Part shown: positions 35,477-46,349 of the stretch, in pieces
Layout: each line of letters starts with the position of its first letter
Position numbering within the stretch: the stretch's first letter is position 1
NCBI GenBank assembly: GCA_036873135.1
Contig: JAPTYO010000059.1
Coordinates: forward strand, 24,441,066 to 24,505,065
Direction: 5' to 3'
Length of the DNA: 64,000 nt
Source: Clarkia xantiana subsp. parviflora
Taxonomy: Eukaryota > Streptophyta > Magnoliopsida > Myrtales > Onagraceae
Notes under the pieces: generated by a model
Told to the model about the DNA's origin: nothing
Databases searched by the model: none
The model's input: only the letters and a program-made list of their open reading frames with translations
Position numbers and translations under genes: made by a program

Positions 35477-36286
35477 CGATGGATATACGCCTAATTTGAA
35501 CCCGTTGACTTCCGAACCGTTGTATTTTTATCGTCCCATTTATGATTGCAAATCGAAACTTCAACCCGGACACTTCGCGAGAACATCGACGGCTCGGACG
35601 GGGCCGAAGCGCCCGTCCGGCAGAGGCGAACTCACCTAGGTGAGGTTGGGTGGCCACACCCGACCTCCCCTAGGGGAGATCGGGTGGACCAACCCGATCT
35701 CTCCTAGGAGAGATCGGGTCGGCCAACCCGATCCCTCCTAGGAGGGATGGGGTTGGCCAACCCCACCCTCCCTAGGAGGGGTTGGGTGCCCTCACCCAAC
35801 CCCTACCCTTGGAGGTCGGATTTCTCCCCCCCAAGGGCCCCGACACCACCTTCGGACTCCCATGCTCGGTCCACTCCGCCTACCTCCTCCGAATCCTAAG
35901 GTCTTAATTATGTGCTTAAAGGTTAATTAATTGTGTTTAAAGGCTAACGATGTCATTAAGCCACCTTAATGACACCGTTGCCTATAAATACCCCACCTTC
36001 ACAACTCATTTGATCATCTTGGCAATTTAGATTATTTTGCTCTGACATCTCTCTAGCTTTATCTCTCTAAAAACGATACTGACTTAGGCATCGGAGAGGG
36101 TTCATCAGGCACCACCCCATCTGTGCCTGATATTGCCCCTTCTGCAGGGCGAAAGGAGAAGAGAAGCTCAGGAAGGAAGGACGAAAGCTAAGACAGTACA
36201 ACCTAAGAGAACCGGATCATCCACATCTCCAGTGAGGAACGAGATTTGAGCCGACCACCCGTTGACCCAGATCCCGGAACCTAACA
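35477..36286 (+). repeat. 5' LTR of the Tat-like element
   Basis: 810 bp. The expected first T of TGATGG is read as C here; it ends CTAACA. A TATA box CTATAAATA is at about 35982-35990. It contains five palindromic units centred on CCTAGG at 35635, 35669, 35703, 35737 and 35771. Confidence 0.92.
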
Positions 36287-36305
36287 CTTGGCGCCGTCTG
36301 TAGGC
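36287..36305 (+). other. primer-binding site of the Tat-like element
   Basis: The sequence CTTGGCGCCGTCTGTAGG follows the 5' LTR immediately. The TGGCGCCG core is the usual start of plant gypsy primer-binding sites paired with the tRNA 3' end; the exact tRNA (possibly Asp) was not verified. Confidence 0.75.
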
Positions 36306-36337
36306 TTCGAACAGAAAGCCTGGCTATTACACGAGCT

Positions 36338-38874
36338 ATGACGAACAGTAGGGTGTCCAGGCCCCAACACCCACCCGGGGGCAATGGGCGGAGAAGAGAA
36401 CCCATACCCCCAGGGAGGCGGCCTAACCCTGGGAAGCAGCCAATGCATCCAGAGCCCCAAGAAATACCACAACCTCCTCAGCAACAGAACAACCAGGAGG
36501 GAGGACCTTCACGCCCAGCTGGGGCTGAGTCCTCCACAGCCTCCACCCCCGGGCAAGAAGGCCACAGAGAGCAAGAGGACAACAGGGAGTGCCTTCCCAC
36601 AACACGGCACCCCCTGAGGGATACTATTATGAGGAGCAACCCCAAAGGTACCCATATGGGATGCCGGCACAAAGAGATGATAACCGCGCCCACACAGCAT
36701 ATGCAAGGCCGGCATACACTCAAGGGACTTACACTGAAGCTCATGAGGAGGAGCAGATCCCGACAGAAGAGCACTACTCGCACCCTCGAGCAGGGCAGCG
36801 AGAGGAGCAAAGAAGATATTACCAGGAGCCACCCCCAGAGGGAAGGCAACAATTCGTGCCTCCCAGGCAACAGCAGAACAACAGGGCTTACACCCCGCTT
36901 GGGGAGGAAAGACAAGCAAGACCTCCAAGGAGGCAGGACTTCTATGAAGCACCCCAGCAGGCGTATCAAGAGTACACCTACAGTCCATACCAGCAGGGAC
37001 AAGGGAACCCAGTAAGCCCAGTCTACAACTACAATGGATATCAGAGGGATTATACTCCGGCACAGGTGATGATCACCCCGGAGGAGATAGAAGCCATGAT
37101 AACCCGGAAATTGAATGAGTCAAAGAAACCCAGCCTGCATTGTCTAAGTGACAAGACGAACCACCCTTTCACAAGGGAGCTGGAGATGAACAGGGTGCCA
37201 GACTCCCTGCACACTGTGCAAATTGCAAAGTACAATGGGAAGGGAGACCCCCTAGAGCATATCCAACAGCATGAGGCCTCTCTATTCGGGAGGACAACTG
37301 ATGAAAGATACAAGGCACTCCTTTTCCCAAACACCCTATCAGGGGTGGCCTCACATTGGTTCTTCAGCCTGCCCTCTGAGAGCATCCACTCATGGGAGCA
37401 GCTAAAAGCTAAGTTTCTGCAGAGATACCTAGGGGAGAGGAAACTCCTCAAGGGAACAGGCTCCATTGATGACGTAAAACAAGAATACGATGAATCCCTG
37501 GCCAGCTACTATACTAGGTTCAACCAGAATATTGCAGACATCCAGGGAGACATCACTGAAGGGGAGATAATCCGAGCCTTTATCAGAAACTTAGGTCGCT
37601 TTGGGTCAACATTGGCTGAAAAGATGGCCAAAAAGCCAGCAAGCACCTTGGAGGAGCTTGCAGGGAGAGTTAAAACGCATATTGACCTTGAGAGGCACAG
37701 GGCAAGCAAGAAGGCCAAAATTCAGGCAGCCAAGGAGGATACTCAAAGGCCAAACAAAGGAAAGCCACCCCAGGCACCACAGCATGCAAGGCAGCAGGAA
37801 TGGCGTCCGCCACAGCAAAGAAACCAAATGGGTGAACCCTTAAAGGCTAGAGAAATAAATGTCATTAAGTTCATCCCACTAAACGCCACTCCAGCCACCG
37901 TACTTAGAGAGATGCGGAACCAAAAGCTTTGGTCACCCCCTGCAAGGTGGAGAGCCCCAATGGTAGGAAATCACAAGGATAGATGGTGTGATAACCATGA
38001 GGCTTATGGTCACGACACAAATGAATGTTTTAGCCTAAAGCTAAGCATAAACAACATCGTCCAGAGGGGAGAATTGAAGCAATTCGTAGACCATGGGGGC
38101 AACAGTATGCAACTAGGGCCATCACAGAAGGACAAGGGCAAGGGAAAGATAGACTACAACCCTCCACCCAACAAAAGAGGAGTCATAAATATGATACATG
38201 GGGGAGTAGCATCGGGTGGCCCAACTGCTAATGCAAGAGAGGTCTATGCATCCAAGCTAAGCTCAGTGCCAAGGTGGAGAAAAAGGCCAAGAGAAGGAGA
38301 AGAAGTGAAGATCGAGTTCTCGGAGAAGGACAAGAGCCACATCATCTTTCCACATGACGATGCTCTAGTTATTACTTTAGATATTGACAATTTTGATGTA
38401 AAGAGAATTTTGGTGGATGGGGGCAGCTCAGCTGACCTCCTAAGCCTGAGAGTGTTGGAAGAGATAGGGAAAACCAAAGCAGACATCAAACCGGTCAACT
38501 TCCCTCTAGTTGGCTTCTCAGGGGCAACAAGTTACCCCCTGGGAATGATAACCCTACCAGTGACCATGGGCCAAGGATGGACCCAGCTGAAGGTAAATGT
38601 CAATTTCTTGGTGGTTGAAAGCCTGGGAGCCTACAATGGGATCCTAGGAAGGACAACCATAAACCCATATGAAATAGTGTCATCCACTGTTCACCAGAAG
38701 TTGAAGTACATCACGGAGAACGGGGTTGGAGAGGTCCTGGGTGATCAACGCACCGCAAGGCAATGCTACGTCAACTCAATGAGACGTGGATCACACGGGA
38801 CAGATACAGTGGCGGTAGTCATGGTAGGGGCCAACCAGGACAGAAGAAGGAGGGGAAGGAGACAAAGGCAATGA
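36338..38874 (+). CDS. gag-protease of the Tat-like element
   Basis: A Pro/Gln-rich N-terminal part starts at the ATG at 36338; the main open frame runs from about 36589 to 38874 (761 codons) in a different frame, so one frameshift near 36590 (or a programmed shift) joins them. The gag domain is at about 37170-37740 (H-W-F-F-S-L-P, F-L-Q-R-Y-L-G, R-A-F-I-R-N-L), followed by a zinc-knuckle-like C-D-N-H-E-A-Y-G-H-D-T-N-E-C near 37990, and a retroviral-type aspartic protease with L-V-D-G-G-S-S-A-D-L-L near 38408. The protein would form virus-like particles and process itself. After the protease the frame runs into a basic tail and stops; no polymerase follows. Confidence 0.88.
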
Positions 38875-38889
38875 AGGAGGAGGAGTGGA

Positions 38890-39585
38890 GTGACACTCTG
38901 TTTGAGCAGGCAGTTTTTTCAAACAGTGCCTACAAGGAGACACAGGAGCAAGGCTGTGAAGGTGACATCCATACCTTGGCAGCCAGACACCATAATAGGG
39001 AACAGGACAAGGAACTCCATCCTAAAAGGCTTCCGCTACATAGATGATATCAAGCAAATGCCACGGGAGTCTATATCAAGCTATTTCCAGAGATTCTTCA
39101 ATTATGGTGCCAACATGGACATCACAAGGGGAGAAGCAGTAAGGGCATTCATTAGAAACATGCATCCAAACTCATTCGGGGCCTATGGAGGACTCTATGA
39201 GATGGTCGTGACGAACACAATGAGAGAGCTCAAGGCAAGGCTGGACAAAGCATTTGCACAGGAAGCGGAGCAATTGGATGACACTCCAAAGAGAGGAAAA
39301 TAAATGGACACATTGGGAGGAGGTGTCAATTTCACATTCACACCCCTCACACTCAGCATAGAAGAAATTTTCCACAAGCACCTCAAGCAAGAGCTACCAA
39401 CATACAGGGAGGAAGGCAAGGCCTTCCTAGGAAGAGATGCACAGGGTTGGTGTGAATACCATGGGACCTGGGGGCATCAAACCAATGACTGCATGGTGTT
39501 GAAGGTGGAAGTGGAAGAAATAATTTACAATGGAGGCTTCAAGGAATACGTGGCAACAGACACAATGGCCACCCCATATCCTTAG
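38890..39585 (+). pseudogene. second, diverged gag-like module
   Basis: Two open pieces in one frame separated by a single TAA at 39301-39303. The first (38890-39300) has L-K-G-F-R-Y-I-D-D-I-K-Q and R-A-F-I-R-N-M, matching gag segments near 37450 and 37580. The second (39304-39585) has W-C-E-Y-H-G-T-W-G-H-Q-T-N-D-C, matching the knuckle near 37990. It therefore looks like a diverged gag C-terminal half placed after the protease, where pol would normally be. Confidence 0.75.
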
Positions 39586-39850
39586 TTTCATATCTAGCAT
39601 TTTGCATGTTTCAGCTTTACAAGCTTTTCAAAAAACAACTTTGGAGAAGGAGAACTCACGAAGTTACTCCAACTCTACAACTATCTTTCATTCCTACAAA
39701 GGATGTCTTGGTGCACCAAGGCATCCCAAGTGTACAAAAACATGAATACTCCTAAGGGAGTAGTAGTTACTCAAAAGTATTTTCCAGTGAATGCAGTGGT
39801 ATAACCACGAAGTTATCCTTACACAGATATGACTTCAAGTCAATGACAGG

Positions 39851-40410
39851 TTCGACGCCCCCAAGAGCGTATCTTGAGAGTAGTTTTCATACTACGACAT
39901 TCGACGCCCCCAAGAGCGTATCTTGAGAGTAGTTTTCATACTACGACATTCGACGCCCCCAAGAGCGTATCTTGAGAGTAGTGTTCATACTACGACCTTC
40001 GACGCCCCCAAGAGCGTATCTTGAGAGTAGTTATTACACTACGACCTTCGACGCACCAAGAGCGTATCTTGAGAGTGGTTTCCAAAAACTACGAACTTCG
40101 ACGCCCCCAGGAGCGTATCTTGAGAGTAGTGTTCATACTACGACCTTCGACGCCCCCAAGAGCGTATCTTGAGAGTAGTTATTACACTACGAATTCGACG
40201 CACCAAGAGCGTATCTTGAGAGTGGTTTCCAAAAACTACGATTTCGACGCCCCCAGGAGCGTATCTTGAGGTAGATTTGCAACCTACCAGATTCGACGCC
40301 CCCAAGAGCGTATCTTGAGGTAGAAAAAACACTACCAGTTCGACGCCCCCAAGAGCGTATCTTGAGGTAGATTTCAAACTACCAGTTCGACGCCTACCAG
40401 GAGCGTATCT
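39851..40410 (+). repeat. tandem array of about 49-bp hairpin units
   Basis: Twelve units of 47-50 bp, each with TTCGACGCCCCCAAGAGCGT then ATCTTGAG, followed by a variable segment. The variable segment is a small stem-loop: GTAG..CTAC with different loops, and in the last units GGTAG..CTACC. It lies between the gag modules and the antisense gene. Translations in all frames are repetitive and not gene-like. Confidence 0.9.
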
Positions 40411-40412
40411 TT

Positions 40413-40625
40413 GGTCTAACCTGAGCCCTCCGGGAGCCTATCCTGTGAAACGTTAAGTGCCGTCCGAGAGCCTGTCTCGTGAACAGATTTTGACACCCGT
40501 CAAGAACGTATCGGTGGACTAACCTGTGCCCTCCGGGAGCCTATCCTGTGAAACGTTAAGTGCCGTCCGAGAGCCTGTCTCGTGAAAAGATTTCGACGCC
40601 CACCAAGAGCGTATCTTTGGTCTAA
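40413..40625 (+). repeat. two-copy tandem repeat of about 103 bp
   Basis: Two near-identical copies contain CCCTCCGGGAGCCTATCCTG and GCCGTCCGAGAGCCTGTCTC, each ending in a relic of the hairpin-array unit (AGAACGTATC, AGAGCGTATC). This is a higher-order derivative of the preceding array. Confidence 0.85.
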
Positions 40626-41079
40626 CAGTACAACGTATACCGTGTAAGGGGTATCAGAAGAGATCATCACACCATGCTTAGAAGGATACCATTCTTAGAA
40701 GGATACCATGCTCAGAAGGATACCATGAGAAAGAAATTTCTAAGTAAAGTAATGTGAAGAACAAGTAATGTTTTTTCTTTATGAAATGGCAGGTAAGACA
40801 TGAAGGAAAGCACGAAAGAAGGATAAGTAAAGGAAACACACCAAGGAAAGGGTCCATACCCAAAGAGCCATACACAAGGCATAGGGAGACATCATGAGAA
40901 GAGATATATACAAAAAGATGAGAAGCACTAATGTAAAGGCAAACGAACCACGTAGTCAACAACACAATGCGGCAAAGGAAAGTAACAACAAACACCATCA
41001 CAATCTCAAAAGACACTCAACCCATACAAGGGGAGAAGGAGTGTAGTTATATATACAAGGATAGCATGAGATAAACACG

Positions 41080-43384
41080 TCAGTCAGAACCTTCGGGGGA
41101 GTCACCCTCACGCCCTGAAGCTGAACCGCCAGCGGAAATGGATGAAGAGGAGGAGTCTGAGGTACCAATCTCCACAGGTGTAGCATCCACCTGGGCAGGG
41201 GCAGGCTCGTCTGCAACGGCAGCCTGACCCATCAGAACAGTCGCGTAGCCAGTGGCATATGGCCCAAAGTCACCAAGGTCACCAAACGGGAACTGAGGAT
41301 CAATTCGGTAAATGTGATCAACCAGATACTCACCGAACTGGTTCATCTCCTGAGTGAGACGCACGCTATAATCGGCAGCGAAGGCAGATGAGGCCTTGTA
41401 CTCAGAAACCGCAACAGTCCTCTCCTCAGCACGACACTTAGCCTCCAACTTCCGTAACTCCTCAGAATGGAGCGACGCTGCAACCTCAGCTTCCCGACAC
41501 AAACTGCCCACAGTGGTCTCAAGCAAGGACACCTGGTCCTGGAGCTCCTGCATCCTCAAATCAGATAATCGTGCCTTCTCAGCAGCAGTAGCGACCTCCG
41601 CCTTGAGAGAGACCTGGCTGTCCTCAAGGGTTTTCCTCTCGTCAGATAACTCGAGCACGAGCGAGGACATGTTCACCATGTCAGATATACCCTAACAATT
41701 CAAACAAGGGATGAGTAACCGAAAGATAGACATAATAAAAAAAAAAAAATAAGAGGAAAGCAAAGAACAACTCACAGGTGCATAACGAGAAAGTACCCCT
41801 TGAACAAAGCGCCGAGTCTCCCCAGGAGACTTGAGCGGAGCAACACGATCGCCAGGGGGAACGGCACCGCGGAGTACGCGGACACCAACCTCAGGAGTCC
41901 GCAAAGAGGAGGTGCTATCGAAGTGGAACTCCTTCAGACCAGCGAAAGGAGTCCACTCAGACCCAATAACATCTTCATCAGTGAGACGGGCGAAATCCTT
42001 CCGACTTAAAGTCGGAGGCCCACCTACACAAGCAAAGCAAGTCAAAGGAGAATATAAACATAGAAAGATCAGCAAAAAGGTAGAGATCATACCTGAGGAC
42101 CGTGCCCTCGGCTGGGGGGCAGGGGAACCACCACCAGCAGGTCGCTTCCCTTTGTCAGCCAGGGAAGGCACCTCTTCGACCACCATCTCCTTATCACGAG
42201 ATAGGGTCGGAGGACGAGCAGTAGGCGAAGCAGGACTCACAGCTTTCTTTCTCTTAGCAGCCGAGGCCCCGGCCTCAGAATCAGATCTCCGCGGTTTGGA
42301 CTTGGAAGGTCCAGAATCTCTGCCAACGGAGACGACCCTCTCAGTCACCAAGGGGGAGCACCCTAGCAAGGTAAGAAAAACAAGATAAGGAAAACATAGG
42401 TTATACCATAAAGAAGCAAATAGGAGAAAGCATACCAGAGGCCCCAGCCTTCTTCCCAGGCAGGGGGGATTTCTTCAAAGCAGAACTAGAAGGAGCCTTC
42501 CTCTTGCTCAGATCAACAGGGGCTCCCTGCACGTTATAGGTTTTTCCATGAAACCAACCTACAAAGGAAGAGCAGAAGGTAAATAAAGATGGAAAGACCA
42601 AGTGACATACCGAACCCCCGGAATCAGGAGTTAGACTGATCCCGGCCTCGTAAAGATCCGTCTCAGTCACTAAGGACACGGGGCAGTAAGACCGGGTCCT
42701 GTTGCTCTCGTGAATGATCTTCATAGTCTTCAAATCAACTGAAGAGAACTCTCCAAAAGCAGGCCAACCATCGGACCGATCCTCATTCAAAACCGACCAA
42801 GTGACGTATCGGTCCGTAATGAAGAAGTAATGCTTAGCCCAGTGAATGGCCGAATTGTCACTCTGGGTCACAAAACGGAGGGAGGTATCCCACTCGACCC
42901 CACTCAACCCGAAATCAGCGAATCGGGGATCTTTGAAGGTCGGATGGCGAGTTACGAAACTCGCAAACCCCACCTTCGTCCGGTACTGAAACCGATAGAA
43001 GCATCGGAATAGAACGAGAGAATACTTCCAGGAGTACCAATGGCACAATACCCGGAAGCCCACCCAGACACGGAGGGCACTGGGGGCAAGGTTCACAGGA
43101 GAAATCCTGAAGAACCTGCTCAACTCTATAAGCTCGTCACAGTAAGGCAGCCTCAGCCCGAATCGGATCTGGGAAGGGTACACGGCGACCTTCCCTATAG
43201 GAGGCTCCGTCACCGTCTCGCGAGCATTCCCCAAGGAGGGGAGAAAAGGATACAGAGGCTCATCTAGAGGACAGATATCTCCTAGGGTAACATGTTCGTT
43301 GTAATCGGACCTAGTGAGATGGTTCTCTGACAGGATAGCAAGACCTAAGGCAAAGGTAGCAGGAAACCCCAAAGCACGAATCAA
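41080..43384 (-). CDS. antisense gene with Transposase_28 ('putative gypsy type transposon') domain
   Basis: Runs against the element. Four exons fit GT..AG rules and keep frame: 43384-42436, 42362-42093, 42023-41776, 41691-41080, about 692 codons with introns of 73, 69 and 84 bp. The N-terminal part has R-F-G-L-R-L-P..L-A-P-S-A-L-R-V-W-V-G-F, the pattern of the plant Transposase_28 (PF04195) domain. The middle is Lys/Ser/Pro-rich with K-R-K-K and the C-terminal exon is a predicted coiled coil followed by an acidic, Ser/Gly-rich tail. The molecular function of this family is unknown. There is no ATG at the left edge of the first block (TTG at 43384), so a further 5' exon is likely beyond 43420. 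Confidence 0.75.
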
Positions 43385-43979
43385 ATTTCGACTAACACCC
43401 CAATGAAGATCACGATACTAAGCTAGCAATAGAAAAGGAAGTAACGCGACCGAAAAGGAAGAGAAAAAGGAACTCACTCATCCTTCGGAGAATACGGCGT
43501 CTCTGAAGAGTCTGCGTACGCGGACACCACCAGGAGTATAGTACCTACCACGACATGACAAATATCAAGATAAGAGAAATTTCCGAGGAACTGGAAATAC
43601 CCCGACACTTAACCAACGACAACCAAGTTGCATAATTTATCCGAGCCTAAGGTCGGGTTTTGGAAAAAATTACCGTTATACCCTCCAACAAAGATTAACA
43701 CACCAACGGCGGTACGACATCAAATTCAAGACCGGAATAGCCCAATCGGACAAGAAACCATATCCGGACGACCGGCAAACATTTTTCCCAAAATCCACAA
43801 CTACCAACGGCTATCTACGACAATCCCACATTTAATTAAGCATCGGCAATCAAGCATCGGCAATCAAATATCAACGATTCAAAAACCAACGTTTTACACG
43901 GTAATAGAAAGGACAAGAGTGGACCTTCGGAAAACCCGACCCGATATGATAAACGGGTTCGGATTTCGGATTTGAAGAC

Positions 43980-44345
43980 CCCCGGAAATCAGTCCCTCGC
44001 CGGAATTTAGGCCTTGCCGTCGCCGGAGATGATCTTGCCCGCCCCACCGTCGCCGGAAAGCCCTGCACGTCGCGCCGGAGCCGTTCCCCTTCGCTGTCGA
44101 CCGCCCTCGACGAACCAGCAGTCGTCCCCGCCGGCAGCGACTTCACCGTCGCCTGTCCGTCCCTCCGCGCCGCTGTTGATTGGGCTGCCGTCCCAGCCAG
44201 CTGCCGCCTCCACACCGCCGCCTCGAGCTGTCGACCCGCTAGCCGGCTCCGTCCGTGCTGGTGGTTCCCTCCCACCGGAGTTGCTGGTCGGATTTCTGCC
44301 TCTTGGTGGAAATTCCGGCCGGCCCTAGCCTTGGGGGTGCTCTCC
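43980..44345. other. GC-rich block upstream of the antisense gene
   Basis: Very GC-rich, with CCGTCGCCGGA-type words. It is open in several frames on both strands, which is expected from composition. It may be the 5' region or promoter of the antisense gene; no start could be fixed. Confidence 0.4.
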
Positions 44346-44985
44346 AACCTTTCTTGCTCTCCAAGGGTAAGTGAAGAAGGAAGATGGTGGCTAGGGGGAC
44401 TCTTGGAGGTATTTTTCTAACTCTCCTTTTTTATGTTAAAAGGATGATAGGGTTTTTTAGAGGGTTTTAATCACCACCATCCATCTAGCTTTAAATAAAA
44501 TCTAAAGGTCAAGGAAAGACCATCATTTTTATCCCTTTCACCTATAGCTAAGTATATCTCTACACTTAGAAAACTATCAAGTTAGTTTTATTTTTGGAGC
44601 ATTCCATACTTAGGAAAATTTTTGGCCAAAATTAATTTTTCCTCACTTAGATAAAATCCCGGCACGAATTTGAAGCATAAGTCATTTAGTTGCATTCGTA
44701 TCACACCCCTGTGCAAGTTTGTATTTTTTGAATATACACCTGTAGCAGAGATAAGTTTATTACTCCCACCTCAGACGGACGCGTGCCTAGGCCCACGTCC
44801 GTGCTACTCTGACGTTTACAATTCCTCTATCTCATTAGACAGGGGGGCAGAGTCAGAGGCACGCATCCATGGGTAAGCAAGCATTCAGACAAAGAAGGTA
44901 AAACCCCGGTTTCAAATTGCGCGTGTCATACCATCCTAAAATAGAGTCAATCAAGGGTTAGGCCATTGGTTGACTCGGGGGCATG

Positions 44986-45833
44986 TGATGGATATACGCC
45001 CAATTTGAACCCGTTGACTTCCGAACCGTTGTATTTTTATCGTCCCATTTATGATTGCAAATCGAAACTTCAACCCGGACACTTCGCGAGAACATCGACG
45101 GCTCGGACGGGGCCGAAGCGCCCGTCCGGCAGAGGCGAACTCACCTAGGTGAGGTTGGGTGGCCACACCCGACCTCCCCTAGGGGAGATCGGGTGGACCA
45201 ACCCGATCTCTCCTAGGAGAGATCGGGTTGGCCAACCCGATCTCTCCTAGGAGAGATCGGGTCGGCCAACCCGATCCCTCCTAGGAGGGATGGGGTTGGC
45301 CAACCCCACCCTCTCTAGGAGGGGTTGGGTGCCCTCACCCAACCCCTACCCTTGGAGGTCGGATTTCTCCCCCCCAAGGGCTCCGACACCACCTTCGGAC
45401 TCCCATGCTCGGTCCACTCCGCCTACCTCCTCGAATCCTAAGGTCTTAATTATGTGCTTAAAGGTTAATTAATTGTGTTTAAAGGCTAACGATGTCATTA
45501 AGCCACCTTAATGACACCGTTGCCTATAAATACCCCACCTTCACAACTCATTTGATCATCTTGGCAATTTAGATTATTTTGCTCTGACATCTCTCTAGCT
45601 TTATCTCTCTAAAAACGATACTGACTTAGGCATCGGAGAGGGTTCATCAGGCACCACCCCCCCCCCTCTGTGCCTGATATTGCCCCTTCTGCAGGGCGAA
45701 AGGAGAAGAGAAGCTCAGGAAGGAAGGACGAAAGCTAAGACAGTACAACCTAAGAGAACCGGATCATCCACATCTCCAGTGAGGAACGAGATTTGAGCCG
45801 ACCACCCGTTGACCCAGATCCCGGAACCTAACA
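44986..45833 (+). repeat. 3' LTR of the Tat-like element
   Basis: 848 bp, starting TGATGG after the purine tract ACTCGGGGGCATG. It matches the 5' LTR closely but has six rather than five palindrome units (CCTAGG-type centres at 45144, 45178, 45212, 45246, 45280, 45314) and a longer C run near 45656. Confidence 0.93.
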
Positions 45834-45838
45834 TTTAC

Positions 45839-46202
45839 AAAAGTACACTTTTGGTTGGAATCTTTTATATAAATTAGTCTTTTTTTTAAAAAAAAAAAAA
45901 AACGTTTTAGATACATATTAATTATTACTATTATGTTCTCAAATTAAAGTCATTTGGTCCAAGTCTAACAAGTACTTCTTACATACCTCTTTACTTTTTG
46001 CTTCGCTTTATATATGCTTCTTTTCTTCTTGCTTAGCTTTATATATGCTTTTTGATACTTATTTCATTGTTTGGCCAAGATATGTTTTATTTTATACAAT
46101 TGATTGGAAAAGTCGAGGAAGCGCTTGTATATATTATATATTATATTATTATTAAAAAGTACGTTTAAGCAACAATTTAGTAGTTTCCAGTAAACTCAGA
46201 TT
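45839..46202. other. AT-rich spacer between two LTR elements
   Basis: AT-rich with a long A run (45887-45902). No gene seen. Confidence 0.5.
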
Positions 46203-46207
46203 GTTTG

Positions 46208-46349
46208 TTTCGAGACTAACAGAACTGTGAAACTTGTAATTCATTCAATCAAATAAGTATGCTATTTATAGTAAGGCATAACTAATTTAACAGTCATTTG
46301 ACACCGACTTCACACCAACTAGACATCAAACACAATATAACACTTAACA
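46208..46349 (-). repeat. 3' LTR of the copia element
   Basis: 142 bp, matching the 5' LTR but lacking about 20 bp (corresponding to the stretch near 50966-50986) and with a few substitutions. Confidence 0.88.

Larger units (their letters stand above)
35477..45833 (+). mobile_element. Tat-lineage-like LTR element, gag-protease plus antisense gene, no RT/IN
   Basis: LTRs at 35477-36286 and 44986-45833, flanked by the 5-bp duplication tttac (35472-35476 and 45834-45838). The LTRs differ by one 34-bp repeat unit, a C run and only a handful of substitutions, so the insertion is recent. Interior order: primer-binding site, gag and protease (36338-38874), a second gag-like module (38890-39585), tandem repeats (39851-40625), an antisense multi-exon gene (43384-41080), a GC-rich stretch (43980-44340), and a purine tract before the 3' LTR. 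No reverse transcriptase, RNase H or integrase could be found, so it would need enzymes from a relative. Antisense ORFs with a Transposase_28-type domain are known in Tat-lineage elements. Confidence 0.9.

Noticed and set aside
36423..37063. Minus-strand ORFs up to 184 codons
   Set aside because: Antisense to the Pro/Gln-rich gag N-terminus; Leu/Cys-rich shadow translations without domain.
39851..40410. CRISPR-like array of regular repeats and variable spacers
   Set aside because: The context is a plant retrotransposon, the variable segments are short hairpins related to each other, and no cas genes are present.
43871..44347. Overlapping plus and minus ORFs in the GC-rich block before the 3' LTR
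   Set aside because: Open on both strands because of composition; could be an antisense-gene leader but cannot be supported as protein.
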